Positions 7,804-17,489 of a DNA stretch of 64,000 bases are shown piece after piece. The stretch is from NCBI RefSeq assembly GCF_022898935.1, contig NZ_JALIRP010000001.1, positions 310,001 to 374,000 on the forward strand, read 5' to 3'. Below the pieces are notes generated by a model. It worked only from the letters and a program-made list of their open reading frames with translations. It searched no databases and was not told where the DNA came from. The stretch's first letter is position 1, and the number at the start of each line of letters is the position of its first letter. The DNA is from Paenibacillus mangrovi. GTDB lineage: Bacteria; Bacillota; Bacilli; Paenibacillales; Paenibacillaceae. Both the position numbers and the translations under genes were made by a program.

Positions 7804-10800
7804 ACGTCTGCACATTCATGGCTTCGGCAGAATCAAAGAACAGGAGATCCAGTTTAATAGTCCTTTGACCGTATTGGCGGGTCCGAACGAAGCCGGAAAA
7901 AGCACGATTCTCATGTTTGTGCGCGCGATGCTATACGGCATACCGAGCCGGGCCTTTCCGGCTGAACGCTATGAGCCTTCCGGAGGCGGCAGTCACGGGG
8001 GGATGCTGGTAGCCGAAGCAGCGGATGGCTCCAAGTGGACCATTACCAGATATGCGGCACCGGAGCGGCGTACAGGATCAGGACGAAGTGAGCAGCCCAC
8101 CATCGTGAAAACGAATCCTCAGGGAACTGCTATACATATGACTCAACATGATTTGGAAAAAGAGCTTTTGGGCGGTATGTCGCGGGATATGTTCAATCAG
8201 CTGTTCGCCGTTACACTGACAGAGCTTCAGGAAATTCGGACGCTGCAATCGGGCGATATGGGCAGTTATTTGTTTCATGCCGGCTTCGGCGGGGGAACGG
8301 AAATCGTCCGTGCTGAACGGAAGTTGGTTCAGAACATGGAAAAGCTGTACAAGCCGCGTGGACGGGTACAGGAAAGCGCCAAGGTGCTGCAGCGGATGGA
8401 ACAGCTGCAGCGTGAAATTTCAGAGAGCAGGTCTTATCTCTCCAAATACATACACGCCGAATCCAAGTTATCGGAGACACAGCAAACCATCGCGGATGTG
8501 GATATTCGTAGAACCGACTTATCCAGGCAGCTTGCAGTGCTGCACAAGGCGCAGGAGATTCGTCAGCAGTGGCTGGAATGGAAGGAAGCGTCTATTGAAC
8601 GGGGCGGAATTTCAGGTGAGGTCTCATTTCCTGAAGAAGGTCTTTCACGCTTAGAACGGCTTCGTGAAGAGCGGAATCGGATCGATATCAGGCTGGAGGA
8701 ACTTGAGCGGGCATTAGAGGAATGGAAAAAGCAGCTTGCGAAGCTTCAAACGGATGAGCTGCTTATAAGCCAAGGACCGGTCATTGAAAGGCTTGCAGCG
8801 CGCCGAGAGATGATGGAAATACGGATAAGAGAGCTTCAGGAGTTATCCGGTGAGGAGGCTGCCTTAAAAGAGCAGCTTCAAAGATTACTTCGGCAGATTC
8901 ATCCTGGATGGGGACAACTTGAACTGAGGTCATTCTCTGGCGCTGTCTCCGAGAGGGAATCCGTCCGGCGGTATGCGGCTGGGTTTGCCGGATATGACCG
9001 GCGGATGGAAGGCTTTGCGCTTGAACGTGAGCAGAAGAACAGGCAGCTTGAATCAGCTGAATACGAGTTGGAGCGGGCAGAGGCTGCTGTTTCCGAACGT
9101 AAAGAAGCAGGCAAAATCCGTTTTCATATGATTATCCCGCAGACCAGGACAGAACTGTTGACGGCTTGGCAAGAACTCCAATCGGAAGCGGAGCGGTGGC
9201 GCGAGTCCAGACTCAGCCGTGTTTCGGCCATGAATTATGAAGAGCAGGAGGCCTTGGTAAGCGGGCGGATGAGGGCGCTGTATCGAAAGCTGCTGTGGGG
9301 AAGTGCCGTACTTACTTTGGCTTTTCCTGCTATATTGTGGATCATGAAATCTCCTTGGGGTGCCCTGGCGGCTTTCCTGGTCTTTATCATAGCCGATGTT
9401 CTCTTATGGCGTGGAAGCGAGGCATTGCCAGGAAATAGTACTTCCAGATCCGGAAGAAGGAAGAACGGGTCTCTCTATTCGCCTGAAACTGGTGAAGAAC
9501 GCATATCACACTTAATGTCCTCCCTCGTTTCCGATCCGCTGACAGCATCAGCCTCTTCAGATGGACCATTCACGCGAAGCTCTTCCATTTCCGATCAGGA
9601 TATGGAGTCTTCTCTGCGAGAGCTGCGGAAGCTGGTTGATGCCCGGCTGCTGTGGCACGAAGAACTGGAACAGTTATCTGCTGATGCGGATGGAGTAAGG
9701 CAGCAGGCTGAATTGTTTAAGCGCGAACGGCTTGCTCTCATACGCAAAATGGACGGAGAACAACATACCTTTGAGCAGTTGGATTCACAGTGGCGCTGCT
9801 GGCTTGTGGAGCGAGGTCTTGAGGAAGGCTCATCGCCTGAAACGGTGATGGATATGTTTGGCTTCGCCGAACAGGGGATGGAGCTGGTCCGGCGGCTTGA
9901 TGTGCTTGGCCGTAAATGGCAAGCCTTGAAGCAGGAGATCGATGCGTTTGAGAAGGAATGCCTTACGATATTACCGGAGCATGAAGTACTGGATCTCCAC
10001 CTGCTCTCCCATTTGGGGATGAGAATGAGGTCATGGGAGGAACAGCAACATCTCCTGCACAAAAGGGAAGTCATCGGCTCCAAGCTGGAGCCTGTCCAGG
10101 AAGAAATGTTCAGACTGGAGAGAGAGAAAAGCCGACTAGAGAGAGTTATGCAGTCACTGCTTGATGAAGCTCAGGCTGCGGATGAAGAGGAATTCCTACG
10201 GATCGGTGCCGTCTCGGAACGCCGTAAAGAGCTCGAACGCATGATCAGACAGCTGGAAGTTAACATGTTCAGCGGCTGGTCGGGCGACCGGGAGCAGGCT
10301 CTGCTGAATGTGTTAAATCACTATGATCAAGCGGCACTGGATGAAGCTTGCATCCGAGCAGAGGAGGAGATGTCTTCGGCTGAAAAGCGCTGGAATGAGC
10401 TGCAGCAGCAGCGGGGCAGGCTTCTCCAGGAAAGAGATCATCTGGTGCGTCTATGCTCACATGACACAGCACTTCAGCAGCTGGAGGAAGAAAGGGCTCA
10501 TTTAAAAGAAATTGCCTCAGAGTATGCGGTTCTGTCCATCTGCGCTGAAATGATTGCAAGGACCCGGGGAATATATGAGCAAGAAAAACAGCCCCAGGTA
10601 CTGAAGCTGGCTTCAACGTATTTTCATGAGCTTACCCGGGGAAGTTACAGCCGGATCGTGATGAAAATGGGTGAGAAACGGCTGCTTGCTGAGCATCGTG
10701 ACGGCAGTTTGATTGACAGCTCGCTTCTCAGCCGGGGAACGGCCGAGCAGCTGTATTTGGCGATGAGGTTCGCGCTCGCCGGCAGTATGAACAGCCAGGT

Positions 10801-10981
10801 CTCTGTTCCGCTGATCCTGGATGATCTGTTCGTGAATTTTGATGAGGACCGGATGTGCTCCGCCCTTGATGTGGCTGGCAGGATGGCTGAGAACAAACAA
10901 ATTATACTGCTGACCTGCCATAGGTATATGACCGATCATGTGCAGAGAAGGCTTCCACAAGCTGAGATTATTCGGATTTGA
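7793..10981 (+). CDS. yhaN: YhaN-like SMC/SbcC-type ATPase
   Basis: The protein is 1062 aa from ATG 7793 (MRIERLHIHGFGRIKE), with GAAGGAGGGG upstream; the longer reading frame from 7691 lies inside yhaO. Walker A is GPNEAGKST near residue 36. Long coiled-coil arms follow (about 180-480 and 590-930). The ABC signature LLSRGTAEQLYLAMRFALA and Walker B PLILDDLFVNFDED lie near the C-terminus. Between the arms (about residues 500-540) is a hydrophobic hairpin, LTLAFPAILWIM then GALAAFLVFIIADVLLW, where SbcC/Rad50 has a zinc hook. This suggests membrane anchoring at the apex. It is the expected partner of YhaO. Its end overlaps the convergent ykvI gene by 14 bases. Confidence 0.87.
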   Translation: MRIERLHIHGFGRIKEQEIQFNSPLTVLAGPNEAGKSTILMFVRAMLYGIPSRAFPAERYEPSGGGSHGGMLVAEAADGSKWTITRYAAPERRTGSGRSEQPTIVKTNPQGTAIHMTQHDLEKELLGGMSRDMFNQLFAVTLTELQEIRTLQSGDMGSYLFHAGFGGGTEIVRAERKLVQNMEKLYKPRGRVQESAKVLQRMEQLQREISESRSYLSKYIHAESKLSETQQTIADVDIRRTDLSRQLAVLHKAQEIRQQWLEWKEASIERGGISGEVSFPEEGLSRLERLREERNRIDIRLEELERALEEWKKQLAKLQTDELLISQGPVIERLAARREMMEIRIRELQELSGEEAALKEQLQRLLRQIHPGWGQLELRSFSGAVSERESVRRYAAGFAGYDRRMEGFALEREQKNRQLESAEYELERAEAAVSERKEAGKIRFHMIIPQTRTELLTAWQELQSEAERWRESRLSRVSAMNYEEQEALVSGRMRALYRKLLWGSAVLTLAFPAILWIMKSPWGALAAFLVFIIADVLLWRGSEALPGNSTSRSGRRKNGSLYSPETGEERISHLMSSLVSDPLTASASSDGPFTRSSSISDQDMESSLRELRKLVDARLLWHEELEQLSADADGVRQQAELFKRERLALIRKMDGEQHTFEQLDSQWRCWLVERGLEEGSSPETVMDMFGFAEQGMELVRRLDVLGRKWQALKQEIDAFEKECLTILPEHEVLDLHLLSHLGMRMRSWEEQQHLLHKREVIGSKLEPVQEEMFRLEREKSRLERVMQSLLDEAQAADEEEFLRIGAVSERRKELERMIRQLEVNMFSGWSGDREQALLNVLNHYDQAALDEACIRAEEEMSSAEKRWNELQQQRGRLLQERDHLVRLCSHDTALQQLEEERAHLKEIASEYAVLSICAEMIARTRGIYEQEKQPQVLKLASTYFHELTRGSYSRIVMKMGEKRLLAEHRDGSLIDSSLLSRGTAEQLYLAMRFALAGSMNSQVSVPLILDDLFVNFDEDRMCSALDVAGRMAENKQIILLTCHRYMTDHVQRRLPQAEIIRI

Positions 10982-11996
10982 GCATCAGCCGGGCGGCCCA
11001 AAGAATAGCCAGACAACCAAACAGCGGATACAGCACGGACAAAAGGGAGCTGAATCCTACTTGGCTAAGGAGAAAACAAATGAACATGACGCCCACTGAA
11101 ATCAGCTTCGGGGACAGTGAGGTATGCTGCTGAAGTTGAAGCGTTATGCCATATATATCAGCCACGAACGTACTGAATATTTCCATGAATATCAGCACCA
11201 CATAAATGATTTGGACAACTGGGCCGAGGTGTGTGGCAATGATGCCCATTGGAATTTCGTACTGCTGGATGCCAGGCATGTGTGCGGAGATTGCGATATG
11301 AGCAGAGAGCAGCATTAGCCCGACGCCGAAGCCGCCGATCATCCCGCCCCATTTTACTGCTGTTTTGCTCTCTGTCTTACTTCCCAGCGGAACAAGCACG
11401 GCTTGAGCCATGACCAGATTAAAAGCCGTATAAATAATGGGAGATAGCCAAATTGCAACCATATGATGATCTGTAGACAAGCTAAGGAAGCGGTCAGCGG
11501 TGGGCAGCTTGATTGTATTCAAAACGATAAGCAGGGATAAAGTTAACATCATAGGTACGACGATACTGTTAATCTGTAAAATGGCATGAATGCCGTGTTT
11601 CAGCAGCAGATAGGTGCCAATGATCGTTAACAAAAGGCCTGTCTGATAATGGAGATTGAGATGCTCCATAAATACCGAGCCCGCACCGGCCAGCATAACG
11701 CTGTTTACGCCAATCAGCACAATCAACATGATCATGCTGATCACACTCCCTGCTTTGGGCCCGAACAGATGCTTGTTCAAATCTTCATAGGATCTGGCGG
11801 ATATCTGGCGCGACATCAGCATCATTTTCGTTCCAAGCCAGATGAACAGGGCCGTAGCCAGCATAATGGTCAATGCGCCCCATTTGCCAAATTGGGTGAA
11901 AAATTGGATGATTTCCTGTCCGGTTGCGAAACCGGCTCCAACGATCGTTCCGATGTATGTAAATGCGATTTGAAAGATGCGAATCCCAGTTTTCAT
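10968..11996 (-). CDS. YkvI-family integral membrane transporter
   Basis: The 342-aa protein has about ten hydrophobic helices and the N-terminal motif YIGTIVGAGFATGQEI, typical of the YkvI group of APC-fold (LeuT-like) membrane proteins. The glycine-rich unwound first helix suggests a cation-coupled small-molecule transporter, but no substrate is known for the group. The 3' end overlaps yhaN by 14 bases in convergent orientation, with no visible terminator between them. Confidence 0.8.
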   Translation of the reverse strand: MKTGIRIFQIAFTYIGTIVGAGFATGQEIIQFFTQFGKWGALTIMLATALFIWLGTKMMLMSRQISARSYEDLNKHLFGPKAGSVISMIMLIVLIGVNSVMLAGAGSVFMEHLNLHYQTGLLLTIIGTYLLLKHGIHAILQINSIVVPMMLTLSLLIVLNTIKLPTADRFLSLSTDHHMVAIWLSPIIYTAFNLVMAQAVLVPLGSKTESKTAVKWGGMIGGFGVGLMLLSAHIAISAHMPGIQQYEIPMGIIATHLGPVVQIIYVVLIFMEIFSTFVADIYGITLQLQQHTSLSPKLISVGVMFICFLLSQVGFSSLLSVLYPLFGCLAILWAARLMLKSE

Positions 11997-12025
11997 TATG
12001 TTCCTCCCTGCTTTAAAGCGGCGCT

Positions 12026-12055
12026 ATTGTGTACATCGCTTAGTACAGGTTATGA
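12026..12055 (+). promoter_or_regulatory. possible promoter of the DedA gene
   Basis: TTGTGT and TATGAT lie about 18 bp apart in the 173-base gap between the divergent ykvI and dedA genes. No other signal is visible in that gap. Confidence 0.35.
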
Positions 12056-12169
12056 TGGGGACATGAAGGACATGACTCTACCTGTCCAAAAAACGGTTAG
12101 ACGTCGGATTGGATATGACAATGATGACAAACTCTAGAACTGCAAGAGAAAAGGGAAGAGGTATAACGC

Positions 12170-12763
12170 TTGACGGAAATTATGGTTTACCTGACTCAAT
12201 ACGGTTACATAGCTTTGTTTGTACTTCTGGCTTTAGGCATTTTGGGAATTCCCATACCGGATGAGACGCTGATTGCGACCTTTGGCGGGATGATTGCGCA
12301 GGGATATTTTCATTTTGCCGGAGGGTTGTTGGTCACATTTCTAGGCAGTATGACAGGTATGCTCATCAGCTATGCACTGGGACGGAAAGTCGGCAAGCCG
12401 CTGCTGGACCGTTACGGCAAGTGGATTCGGATGACTCCGAGCCGCTTACAATCCACGGAAGCTTGGTTTAGGCGCTACGGCTCATGGAGTATCATTCTAG
12501 GTTATTTCGTTCCAGGACTCCGGCATTTGTCTTCCTACATGGCAGGGATCTCCAAGGTTCCTTTCAGCCGTTTTCTGCTGTATGCAGCCGTGGGCGCATT
12601 GCTGTTTTGTACAACATTTTTACTGATCGGCCATGCTGTAGGCTACCACTGGAATGAAATTGCCGTACTGATCAAGCGTTCGTCCCATCGGATTGGTTTA
12701 TTGGTCTTCGCTCTGATCGCACTTGGAACTTGCGCTATTATCTGGTGGAGAAAAAAACGGTGA
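12170..12763 (+). CDS. DedA family membrane protein
   Basis: The 197-aa membrane protein has the DedA/SNARE-associated (VTT) domain. ALGILGIPIPDETLIATFGG forms the re-entrant loop with acidic residues, and YFVPGLRHLSSYMAGISKVPFSRF contains the conserved PG-R motif. A final membrane helix and a basic tail (WWRKKR) end it. Members are proton-dependent lipid-carrier flippases or act in membrane homeostasis; undecaprenyl-phosphate recycling is known for some. The TTG start at 12170 is preceded by AAGAGG 8 bases upstream; the in-frame ATG at 12182 is the alternative. Confidence 0.85.
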   Translation: MTEIMVYLTQYGYIALFVLLALGILGIPIPDETLIATFGGMIAQGYFHFAGGLLVTFLGSMTGMLISYALGRKVGKPLLDRYGKWIRMTPSRLQSTEAWFRRYGSWSIILGYFVPGLRHLSSYMAGISKVPFSRFLLYAAVGALLFCTTFLLIGHAVGYHWNEIAVLIKRSSHRIGLLVFALIALGTCAIIWWRKKR

Positions 12764-12860
12764 TTGTTAAAGGCTTTGTTGTGTTATAAATTATTGAAAA
12801 ATGGATAAAGGTTATGTTATTTTTACGTCAAATAGAAGCGCCGTCTTGGGGGTTGATGGA

Positions 12861-13433
12861 ATGGAAAAATTAAAGCAAAGAATTATTGAAGAGAGCATGG
12901 TTATGTCGGAGCAGGTTTTGAATTTGGACGGGCTGCTCAATCATCAGGTGGATCCTGAGCTGACGATGGAGATGGGCCGTGAGTTTGCAAAGCGTTTTGC
13001 GGATGCAGGCGTGACCCGCGTCATTACGGTTGAATCCTCCGGCATTGCTGTCGCATTTGCCACAGCGTTCGAGCTGGGTGTGCCTCTGGTATTTGCTCGC
13101 CGCAAAAAAACGCTCCTGGCCGATCCTGATGCGCTGTGCGAGCGAGTTCCATCCTTCACCAAAGGAATCGTCACGGATATCATGCTTTCGCGTAAATATA
13201 TTCATGAGCAGGATAAAGTATTGTTTGTTGATGATATTATCGCCAACGGTGATGCGGCAAGAGGGCTCGTTAAAATTATCAACCGTTCGGGTGCTGAGCT
13301 GGTTGGTCTTGGCGTCGTGGTGGAAAAAAGCTTCCAGGCAGGTGCCCGTGCCATTCGTGAGCAAGGAATCCGGCTCGAATCGCTGGTACGCATCGAGTCG
13401 CTTGAGGGCGGCGTCATCACTTTTGGAGAGTAA
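12861..13433 (+). CDS. xpt: xanthine phosphoribosyltransferase
   Basis: The 190-aa protein is collinear with Xpt: MEKLKQRIIEE start, VTVESSGIAVAFATA, and FARRKKTLL as the purine-recognition region. The PRPP-binding loop VLFVDDIIANGDAA carries the two acidic residues. It converts xanthine and PRPP to XMP in purine salvage. ATG 12861 gives the family length and has GGGGGTTG upstream; an extension to 12801 adds non-family sequence. No purine riboswitch and no pbuX partner are visible, unlike the Bacillus xpt-pbuX operon, so regulation here differs. Confidence 0.9.
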   Translation: MEKLKQRIIEESMVMSEQVLNLDGLLNHQVDPELTMEMGREFAKRFADAGVTRVITVESSGIAVAFATAFELGVPLVFARRKKTLLADPDALCERVPSFTKGIVTDIMLSRKYIHEQDKVLFVDDIIANGDAARGLVKIINRSGAELVGLGVVVEKSFQAGARAIREQGIRLESLVRIESLEGGVITFGE

Positions 13434-13455
13434 TCGTCCAAATATAAACAATTCC

Positions 13456-13484
13456 TTTCAAGTGGCATTCTTTTCGCTTATAAT
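13456..13484 (+). promoter_or_regulatory. probable promoter for the 109-aa protein gene
   Basis: TTTCAA (13456-13461) and a perfect TATAAT (13479-13484) are separated by 17 bp, 34 bases before the start codon. Confidence 0.5.
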
Positions 13485-13517
13485 ATAGTTGAGAACACGA
13501 AGAGGGGAGGCGGCACA

Positions 13518-13847
13518 ATGGGGAAACAACCGGTAGCGGAGCAGTATTTCGTCGATAAACTGGCTGCAGCGAAGGATCATTTTGAACGCGCTTTGGATTG
13601 CAAACATACGGAGTTTGATGATCTTTATCCCTATATGATGGAGCATCCTCAGTTTTTCTGGTACAAACGCTATGTCGCCTGGTCAGAGCTGCTGACCATC
13701 GTGCGCATGTGTGATGAGCTTGACTTTTCCTGGAAGGAATTGTTTACCCCTCATCAGGTGGAGTATGTTGAAAAACGGGTGATGTCTTCGACCGTGCTCG
13801 ATTATTGGTTTGAGAAGAACGACAGCAAAGAACACGCACAACGTTAA
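13518..13847 (+). CDS. small conserved-looking protein, unknown function
   Basis: The 109-aa soluble acidic protein has many aromatic residues (YPYMMEHPQFFWYKRYVAWSEL). It has no signal peptide or membrane helix and I do not recognise a family. GAGGGGAGG lies 8 bases before the ATG, and a promoter and terminator flank it, so it is very likely a real single gene. Confidence 0.7.
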   Translation: MGKQPVAEQYFVDKLAAAKDHFERALDCKHTEFDDLYPYMMEHPQFFWYKRYVAWSELLTIVRMCDELDFSWKELFTPHQVEYVEKRVMSSTVLDYWFEKNDSKEHAQR

Positions 13848-13891
13848 TTTGCCCATTAGATAAATTCAGGCAGGATGCTGCTGCAAAAGAT

Positions 13892-13924
13892 AAGACCTAA
13901 ATGAGCCCATTTAGGTCTTTTTTT
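13892..13924 (+). terminator. rho-independent terminator
   Basis: The 11-bp stem AAGACCTAAAT/ATTTAGGTCTT has a 6-base loop and a run of seven T. Confidence 0.88.
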
Positions 13925-13952
13925 GTGAAATAACAGAAGGGGGGCGAAAATA

Positions 13953-14168
13953 ATGATTACCGATGATCAGCTGAATAACTACCGCCTTTCCGGAGAGATG
14001 GTTCGGGTCGTACGTGACAACTTGGAAGAGAATGATGTCAAAGGAATCGTGGTCGCATGGAATGACGAACAGGTCATGATCCGCCGTCGCAACCGGAAAG
14101 TGGTTAAACTTGACCGAAGCTATATCTACCAGCCGCTGGACGAGCCTCGTATAAGCCCGGAAGCTTAA
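13953..14168 (+). CDS. small basic beta-rich protein, unknown function
   Basis: The 71-aa protein has alternating hydrophobic strands (VKGIVVAWNDEQVMIRRR, KVVKLDRSYIYQP) suggesting a small beta-barrel, perhaps KOW- or SH3-like. This is inferred from pattern only. GAAGGGGGGCG precedes the ATG, and terminators lie on both sides. No family is assigned. Confidence 0.6.
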   Translation: MITDDQLNNYRLSGEMVRVVRDNLEENDVKGIVVAWNDEQVMIRRRNRKVVKLDRSYIYQPLDEPRISPEA

Positions 14169-14201
14169 ACATCAAAATCTAAGCAGTCTTTATCATGGCA
14201 G

Positions 14202-14235
14202 CAACCGCTTTGACTTTGGTTAAGGCGGTTGTTTT
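14202..14235 (+). terminator. rho-independent terminator
   Basis: A 13-bp stem with two G-U pairs (14202-14214 with 14219-14231), a TTTG loop and a T4 tail follow the 71-aa gene. Confidence 0.8.
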
Positions 14236-14316
14236 AAATCGGGAGTACACCGGAATCTACATGGTAAGGTCAGTTTGGTTGACAAAGCTTATAATAACTT
14301 TTTTCTATAAAAAGTG

Positions 14317-14345
14317 TTGACTATATTCTGTAGCCATGGTATGAT
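14317..14345 (+). promoter_or_regulatory. promoter of tRNA-Leu
   Basis: TTGACT (14317-14322), a 17-bp spacer and TATGAT (14340-14345) lie about 60 bases before the tRNA. Confidence 0.75.
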
Positions 14346-14404
14346 ATATCTTGTCACTGCGATAGAGTTGGAAACGACGAAACAGCTAAGCGATGAATAT
14401 ATAT

Positions 14405-14489
<85 letters not shown>

Positions 14490-14505
14490 TCCTACTTTAA
14501 AAGTC

Positions 14506-14556
14506 AACAGGCTCTATGATTACTTAATATAAGTAATCATAGAGCCTGTTTTTATT
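14506..14556. terminator. bidirectional terminator between tRNA-Leu and the opp operon
   Basis: A 20-bp perfect stem (14506-14525 with 14531-14550) and a 5-base loop are followed by a T-rich tail. It separates the tRNA from the convergent oppF. Confidence 0.9.
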
Positions 14557-14573
14557 TGTTCGGGTCGGTCAGC

Positions 14574-15533
14574 TCAAACCAGATGGCAGGCGACATCATG
14601 TCCCGGCTTCGCTTCCCGGAGCTCAGGCTTGCGCTCGGCGCAGCTCTCGACCGCATACGGGCACCGCGTCCGGAAGGGACAGCCGCTCGGCGGATGCAGC
14701 GGACTCGGAAGCTCGCCGCTCAGCACGATGCGTTCCTTGCCGGCCTCTATGTCGGGATCGGGGACGGGAATGGCGGACATGAGCGCGCGTGTATACGGGT
14801 GAAGTGGCTCGACATACAGCGTACCGCTGTCGGCCAGTTCCACGATCTGACCCAAGTACATGACGGCAACTCGATCGCTGATATGCTTGACCATGGACAG
14901 ATCATGCGCTATGAACAGGTAAGTCAGTCCAAGACGCTTCTGAAGATCTTTCAATAGATTGACGACCTGAGCCTGTATCGATACGTCAAGCGCCGAGATC
15001 GGCTCGTCGCAAATGATGAACTTCGGATCGACAGCCAGTGCGCGCGCAATTCCGATGCGTTGGCGCTGGCCTCCCGAGAACTCATGTGGGTAGCGGGTGG
15101 CATGATCGGGATTAAGTCCGACCAGATAAAGCAGCTCCTCGACCCGCTTCCTGCGCGCGGAACGGCTGTCGGCGAGACGGTGAATATCCAGCGCTTCCCC
15201 GATAATGTCCATAATGGTCATGCGTGGATTCAGCGATGCGTACGGGTCTTGGAAGATCATCTGCATCTCACGGCGGAGTGCCTTGAGCTGCCGCGGTTTG
15301 AGCCGGTAAATATTCGTATCTCCGTACCAGGCTTCCCCTTCCGTCGGCTCGTACAAGCGGAGGATCGTCCGTCCCGCCGTCGATTTGCCGCACCCCGATT
15401 CGCCTACCATCCCGAGCGTCTCTCCTCTGCGGACGGTGAAGCTGATGTTATTGACGGCCTTCAGCGTTTGGCCCCGTCCAAGATGGAAATGCTTGCTCAT
15501 CCGGTTAATCCGGAGCAATGGCTCTGTGCTCAT
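14574..15533 (-). CDS. oppF: oligopeptide ABC importer ATP-binding protein OppF
   Basis: The 319-aa ATPase has Walker [10 protein letters not shown], signature [15 protein letters not shown] and Walker [13 protein letters not shown]. The C-terminal oligopeptide-transporter region carries the cysteine-rich [15 protein letters not shown] motif. It pairs with OppD to drive peptide uptake through OppB/OppC. The start overlaps the oppD stop by 4 bases. It is the last gene of an oppABCDF operon. Confidence 0.9.
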   Translation of the reverse strand: MSTEPLLRINRMSKHFHLGRGQTLKAVNNISFTVRRGETLGMVGESGCGKSTAGRTILRLYEPTEGEAWYGDTNIYRLKPRQLKALRREMQMIFQDPYASLNPRMTIMDIIGEALDIHRLADSRSARRKRVEELLYLVGLNPDHATRYPHEFSGGQRQRIGIARALAVDPKFIICDEPISALDVSIQAQVVNLLKDLQKRLGLTYLFIAHDLSMVKHISDRVAVMYLGQIVELADSGTLYVEPLHPYTRALMSAIPVPDPDIEAGKERIVLSGELPSPLHPPSGCPFRTRCPYAVESCAERKPELREAKPGHDVACHLV

Positions 15534-16522
15534 CTGGCCACCTCCCGTGCCAGCGGATGAAGCAGCCAGCAGCTCGCGCTGTGGGTTCCGCTGCTGGCGG
15601 TTGATTCTGGCTGCCGCTGCTGGCAGATACTCATCGTGTGGTTGCAGCGAGCCCAGAAAGGGCAGCCTGTCGGCGGTTTGGCCAGATCGGGCGGCGTACC
15701 ATAAATCGGCACGAGCGGTTCATCTTTACTCTGATCAATCCTCGGCAGGGAACGCAGTAGGCCTCGTGTATACGGATGCTGCGGCTGCTTGAATATTTCC
15801 TGCTTCGTGCCGGTCTCGACGATTTGCCCCGCGTACATGACGATAACGCGGTCGCACAGATCCGCCACAATGCCAAGATCATGCGTAATCAAAATAATCG
15901 ATGTCCCAAATTCGCGCTGCAGAGATTTTAGCACGCTCAGAATCTGGGCCTGAATCGTCACGTCGAGCGCCGTCGTCGGCTCGTCCGCGATGAGTAGCAT
16001 AGGACGGCAGGCCAAGCTAATAGCGATCATGGCCCGCTGCCTCATGCCGCCGGAGAACTCATGCGGATATTGTGAGAAGCGTGAGGCTGGATGGGGGATG
16101 CCGACCATCTCCAGCATCTCTATTGCCCGCCGCTTGGCTTCCTGCGCTGTCATGTGCTGATGCTTTGTCAGCACCTCGGTAATCTGGCGGCCGATCGTCA
16201 TCGTCGGATTCAGCGAAGTCATTGGATCCTGAAAGATCATCCCGATATCCTTGCCCCGGATGGACTGCATTTCCCGTTCCTTCATGCGCAGCAGATCTTT
16301 TCCTTGGAATCGGATTGCTCCTTGATGAATGCGGGCGGGAGGCTGCGGCAGAAGGCGCATGATCGCTTGGGCGGTCACGCTCTTGCCGCAGCCGGATTCG
16401 CCGACGATGGCGACGGCCTCGCCGGGCTGAACATGGAATCCGATGCCGCGCACGGCTTGCACCTCGCCGCCGCGGACGTGGAAGGAGACGCGGAGATCTT
16501 GGACTTCTAGCAACGCTTTCAT
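15530..16522 (-). CDS. oppD: oligopeptide ABC importer ATP-binding protein OppD
   Basis: The 330-aa ATPase has Walker [10 protein letters not shown], signature FSGGMRQRAMIAISLA and Walker B LLIADEPTTALD. The GCPFWARCNHTMSIC segment is the C-terminal cysteine motif of Opp/Dpp ATPases. It forms a heterodimer with OppF, whose start overlaps its stop. It lies 19 bases after oppC. Confidence 0.9.
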   Translation of the reverse strand: MKALLEVQDLRVSFHVRGGEVQAVRGIGFHVQPGEAVAIVGESGCGKSVTAQAIMRLLPQPPARIHQGAIRFQGKDLLRMKEREMQSIRGKDIGMIFQDPMTSLNPTMTIGRQITEVLTKHQHMTAQEAKRRAIEMLEMVGIPHPASRFSQYPHEFSGGMRQRAMIAISLACRPMLLIADEPTTALDVTIQAQILSVLKSLQREFGTSIILITHDLGIVADLCDRVIVMYAGQIVETGTKQEIFKQPQHPYTRGLLRSLPRIDQSKDEPLVPIYGTPPDLAKPPTGCPFWARCNHTMSICQQRQPESTASSGTHSASCWLLHPLAREVAR

Positions 16523-16541
16523 GGGCGAACCCTCCTTGTCT

Positions 16542-17489
16542 TTATTTTTTCATCTTCGGATCGAGTGCATCGCGCAGCCCGTCTCCGAACAGATTAAAGC
16601 ACAGCATCATCAAACTGATGAACAGCGCAGGGAAGGCAAGGCGCCAAGGATAAATTATCATGGTCTTGAGCGCGTCGTTAATCATTGTCCCCCATGATGC
16701 GGCCGGCGATTGTACGCCTAGCCCAAGGAAGCTCAGTACTGCTTCACTGAAGATGGCTGCCGGCACCGCCAAGGTCAAGGTGACGATAATCGGGCCCATC
16801 GCGTTCGGTAGGAGATGCCGGAATAGAATGCGCATGCCCGATGATCCTAGGGAACGGGAGGCGAGGGTGTATTCCTGATTTTTGAGCTGCATCATCTCCC
16901 CGCGCACGATCCAGGACATATTGATCCAGCCGGTCACGCACAGCGCCAAAATAATCGTTCCCAGGCTCGGTTCGAAGACAACGACGAGCAGAATCGCCAC
17001 CAGCAGATCGGGAATGGAATAGATGATTTCAGAGATTTTGTTCATTACCTCGTCGAGACGTCCGCCGATATAACCCATGATTCCGCCGTAGATAACACCG
17101 ATGACGAGATTGATGGCCGCGGCGGAGAAGCCGACAGTAAGAGAAATACGGGCGCCCATCCACGTACGGGCGAACATGTCGCGGCCGAGATCGTCCGTGC
17201 CGAACCAATGCTCGGAGGAAGGCGGCAGGTTCGTCTTCTCCAGATTATTGGAGTAGTAATTGTAAGGAGTCAGCATCGGGCCAATAATAGCCATGACGAT
17301 GATGAGCAGCAAGAAGACAAGCCCCGTCATGGCAACCCGGTTGCCGCGCAGACGCAGCCAGGCGTCGCGCCATGCGGATGCGCCTTCCTGTTCGATCGCT
17401 TCCGCCGCATGTTCGCTGACGTCCGCCTTCCGGAAATCTTCCGGGCTCAGAGTGTATACTTCGGCAGAGGAGGAATGGTGCATTGTCAT
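16542..17489 (-). CDS. oppC: oligopeptide ABC importer permease OppC
   Basis: The roughly 315-aa permease has an N-terminal cytoplasmic extension, a first helix (MTGLVFLLLIIVMAIIGPM), the HWFGTDDLGRDMFARTW motif of OppC/DppC proteins, and an EAA-type coupling loop (ASRSLGSSGMRILFRHLLPN). The chosen ATG overlaps the oppB stop (ATGA) and has AAGGAG at 8-base spacing. The frame extends upstream to 17570, but that part lies inside oppB. Confidence 0.88.
   Translation of the reverse strand: MTMHHSSSAEVYTLSPEDFRKADVSEHAAEAIEQEGASAWRDAWLRLRGNRVAMTGLVFLLLIIVMAIIGPMLTPYNYYSNNLEKTNLPPSSEHWFGTDDLGRDMFARTWMGARISLTVGFSAAAINLVIGVIYGGIMGYIGGRLDEVMNKISEIIYSIPDLLVAILLVVVFEPSLGTIILALCVTGWINMSWIVRGEMMQLKNQEYTLASRSLGSSGMRILFRHLLPNAMGPIIVTLTLAVPAAIFSEAVLSFLGLGVQSPAASWGTMINDALKTMIIYPWRLAFPALFISLMMLCFNLFGDGLRDALDPKMKK

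Noticed and set aside
11649..12137. 162-codon plus-strand frame opposite the start of the YkvI gene
   Set aside because: Its composition (His/Gln-rich) and lack of a ribosome site mark it as a shadow of the membrane-protein gene.
12764..12861. Purine riboswitch before xpt
   Set aside because: The conserved purine-aptamer loop sequences were not found, so none is called although Bacillus xpt has one.
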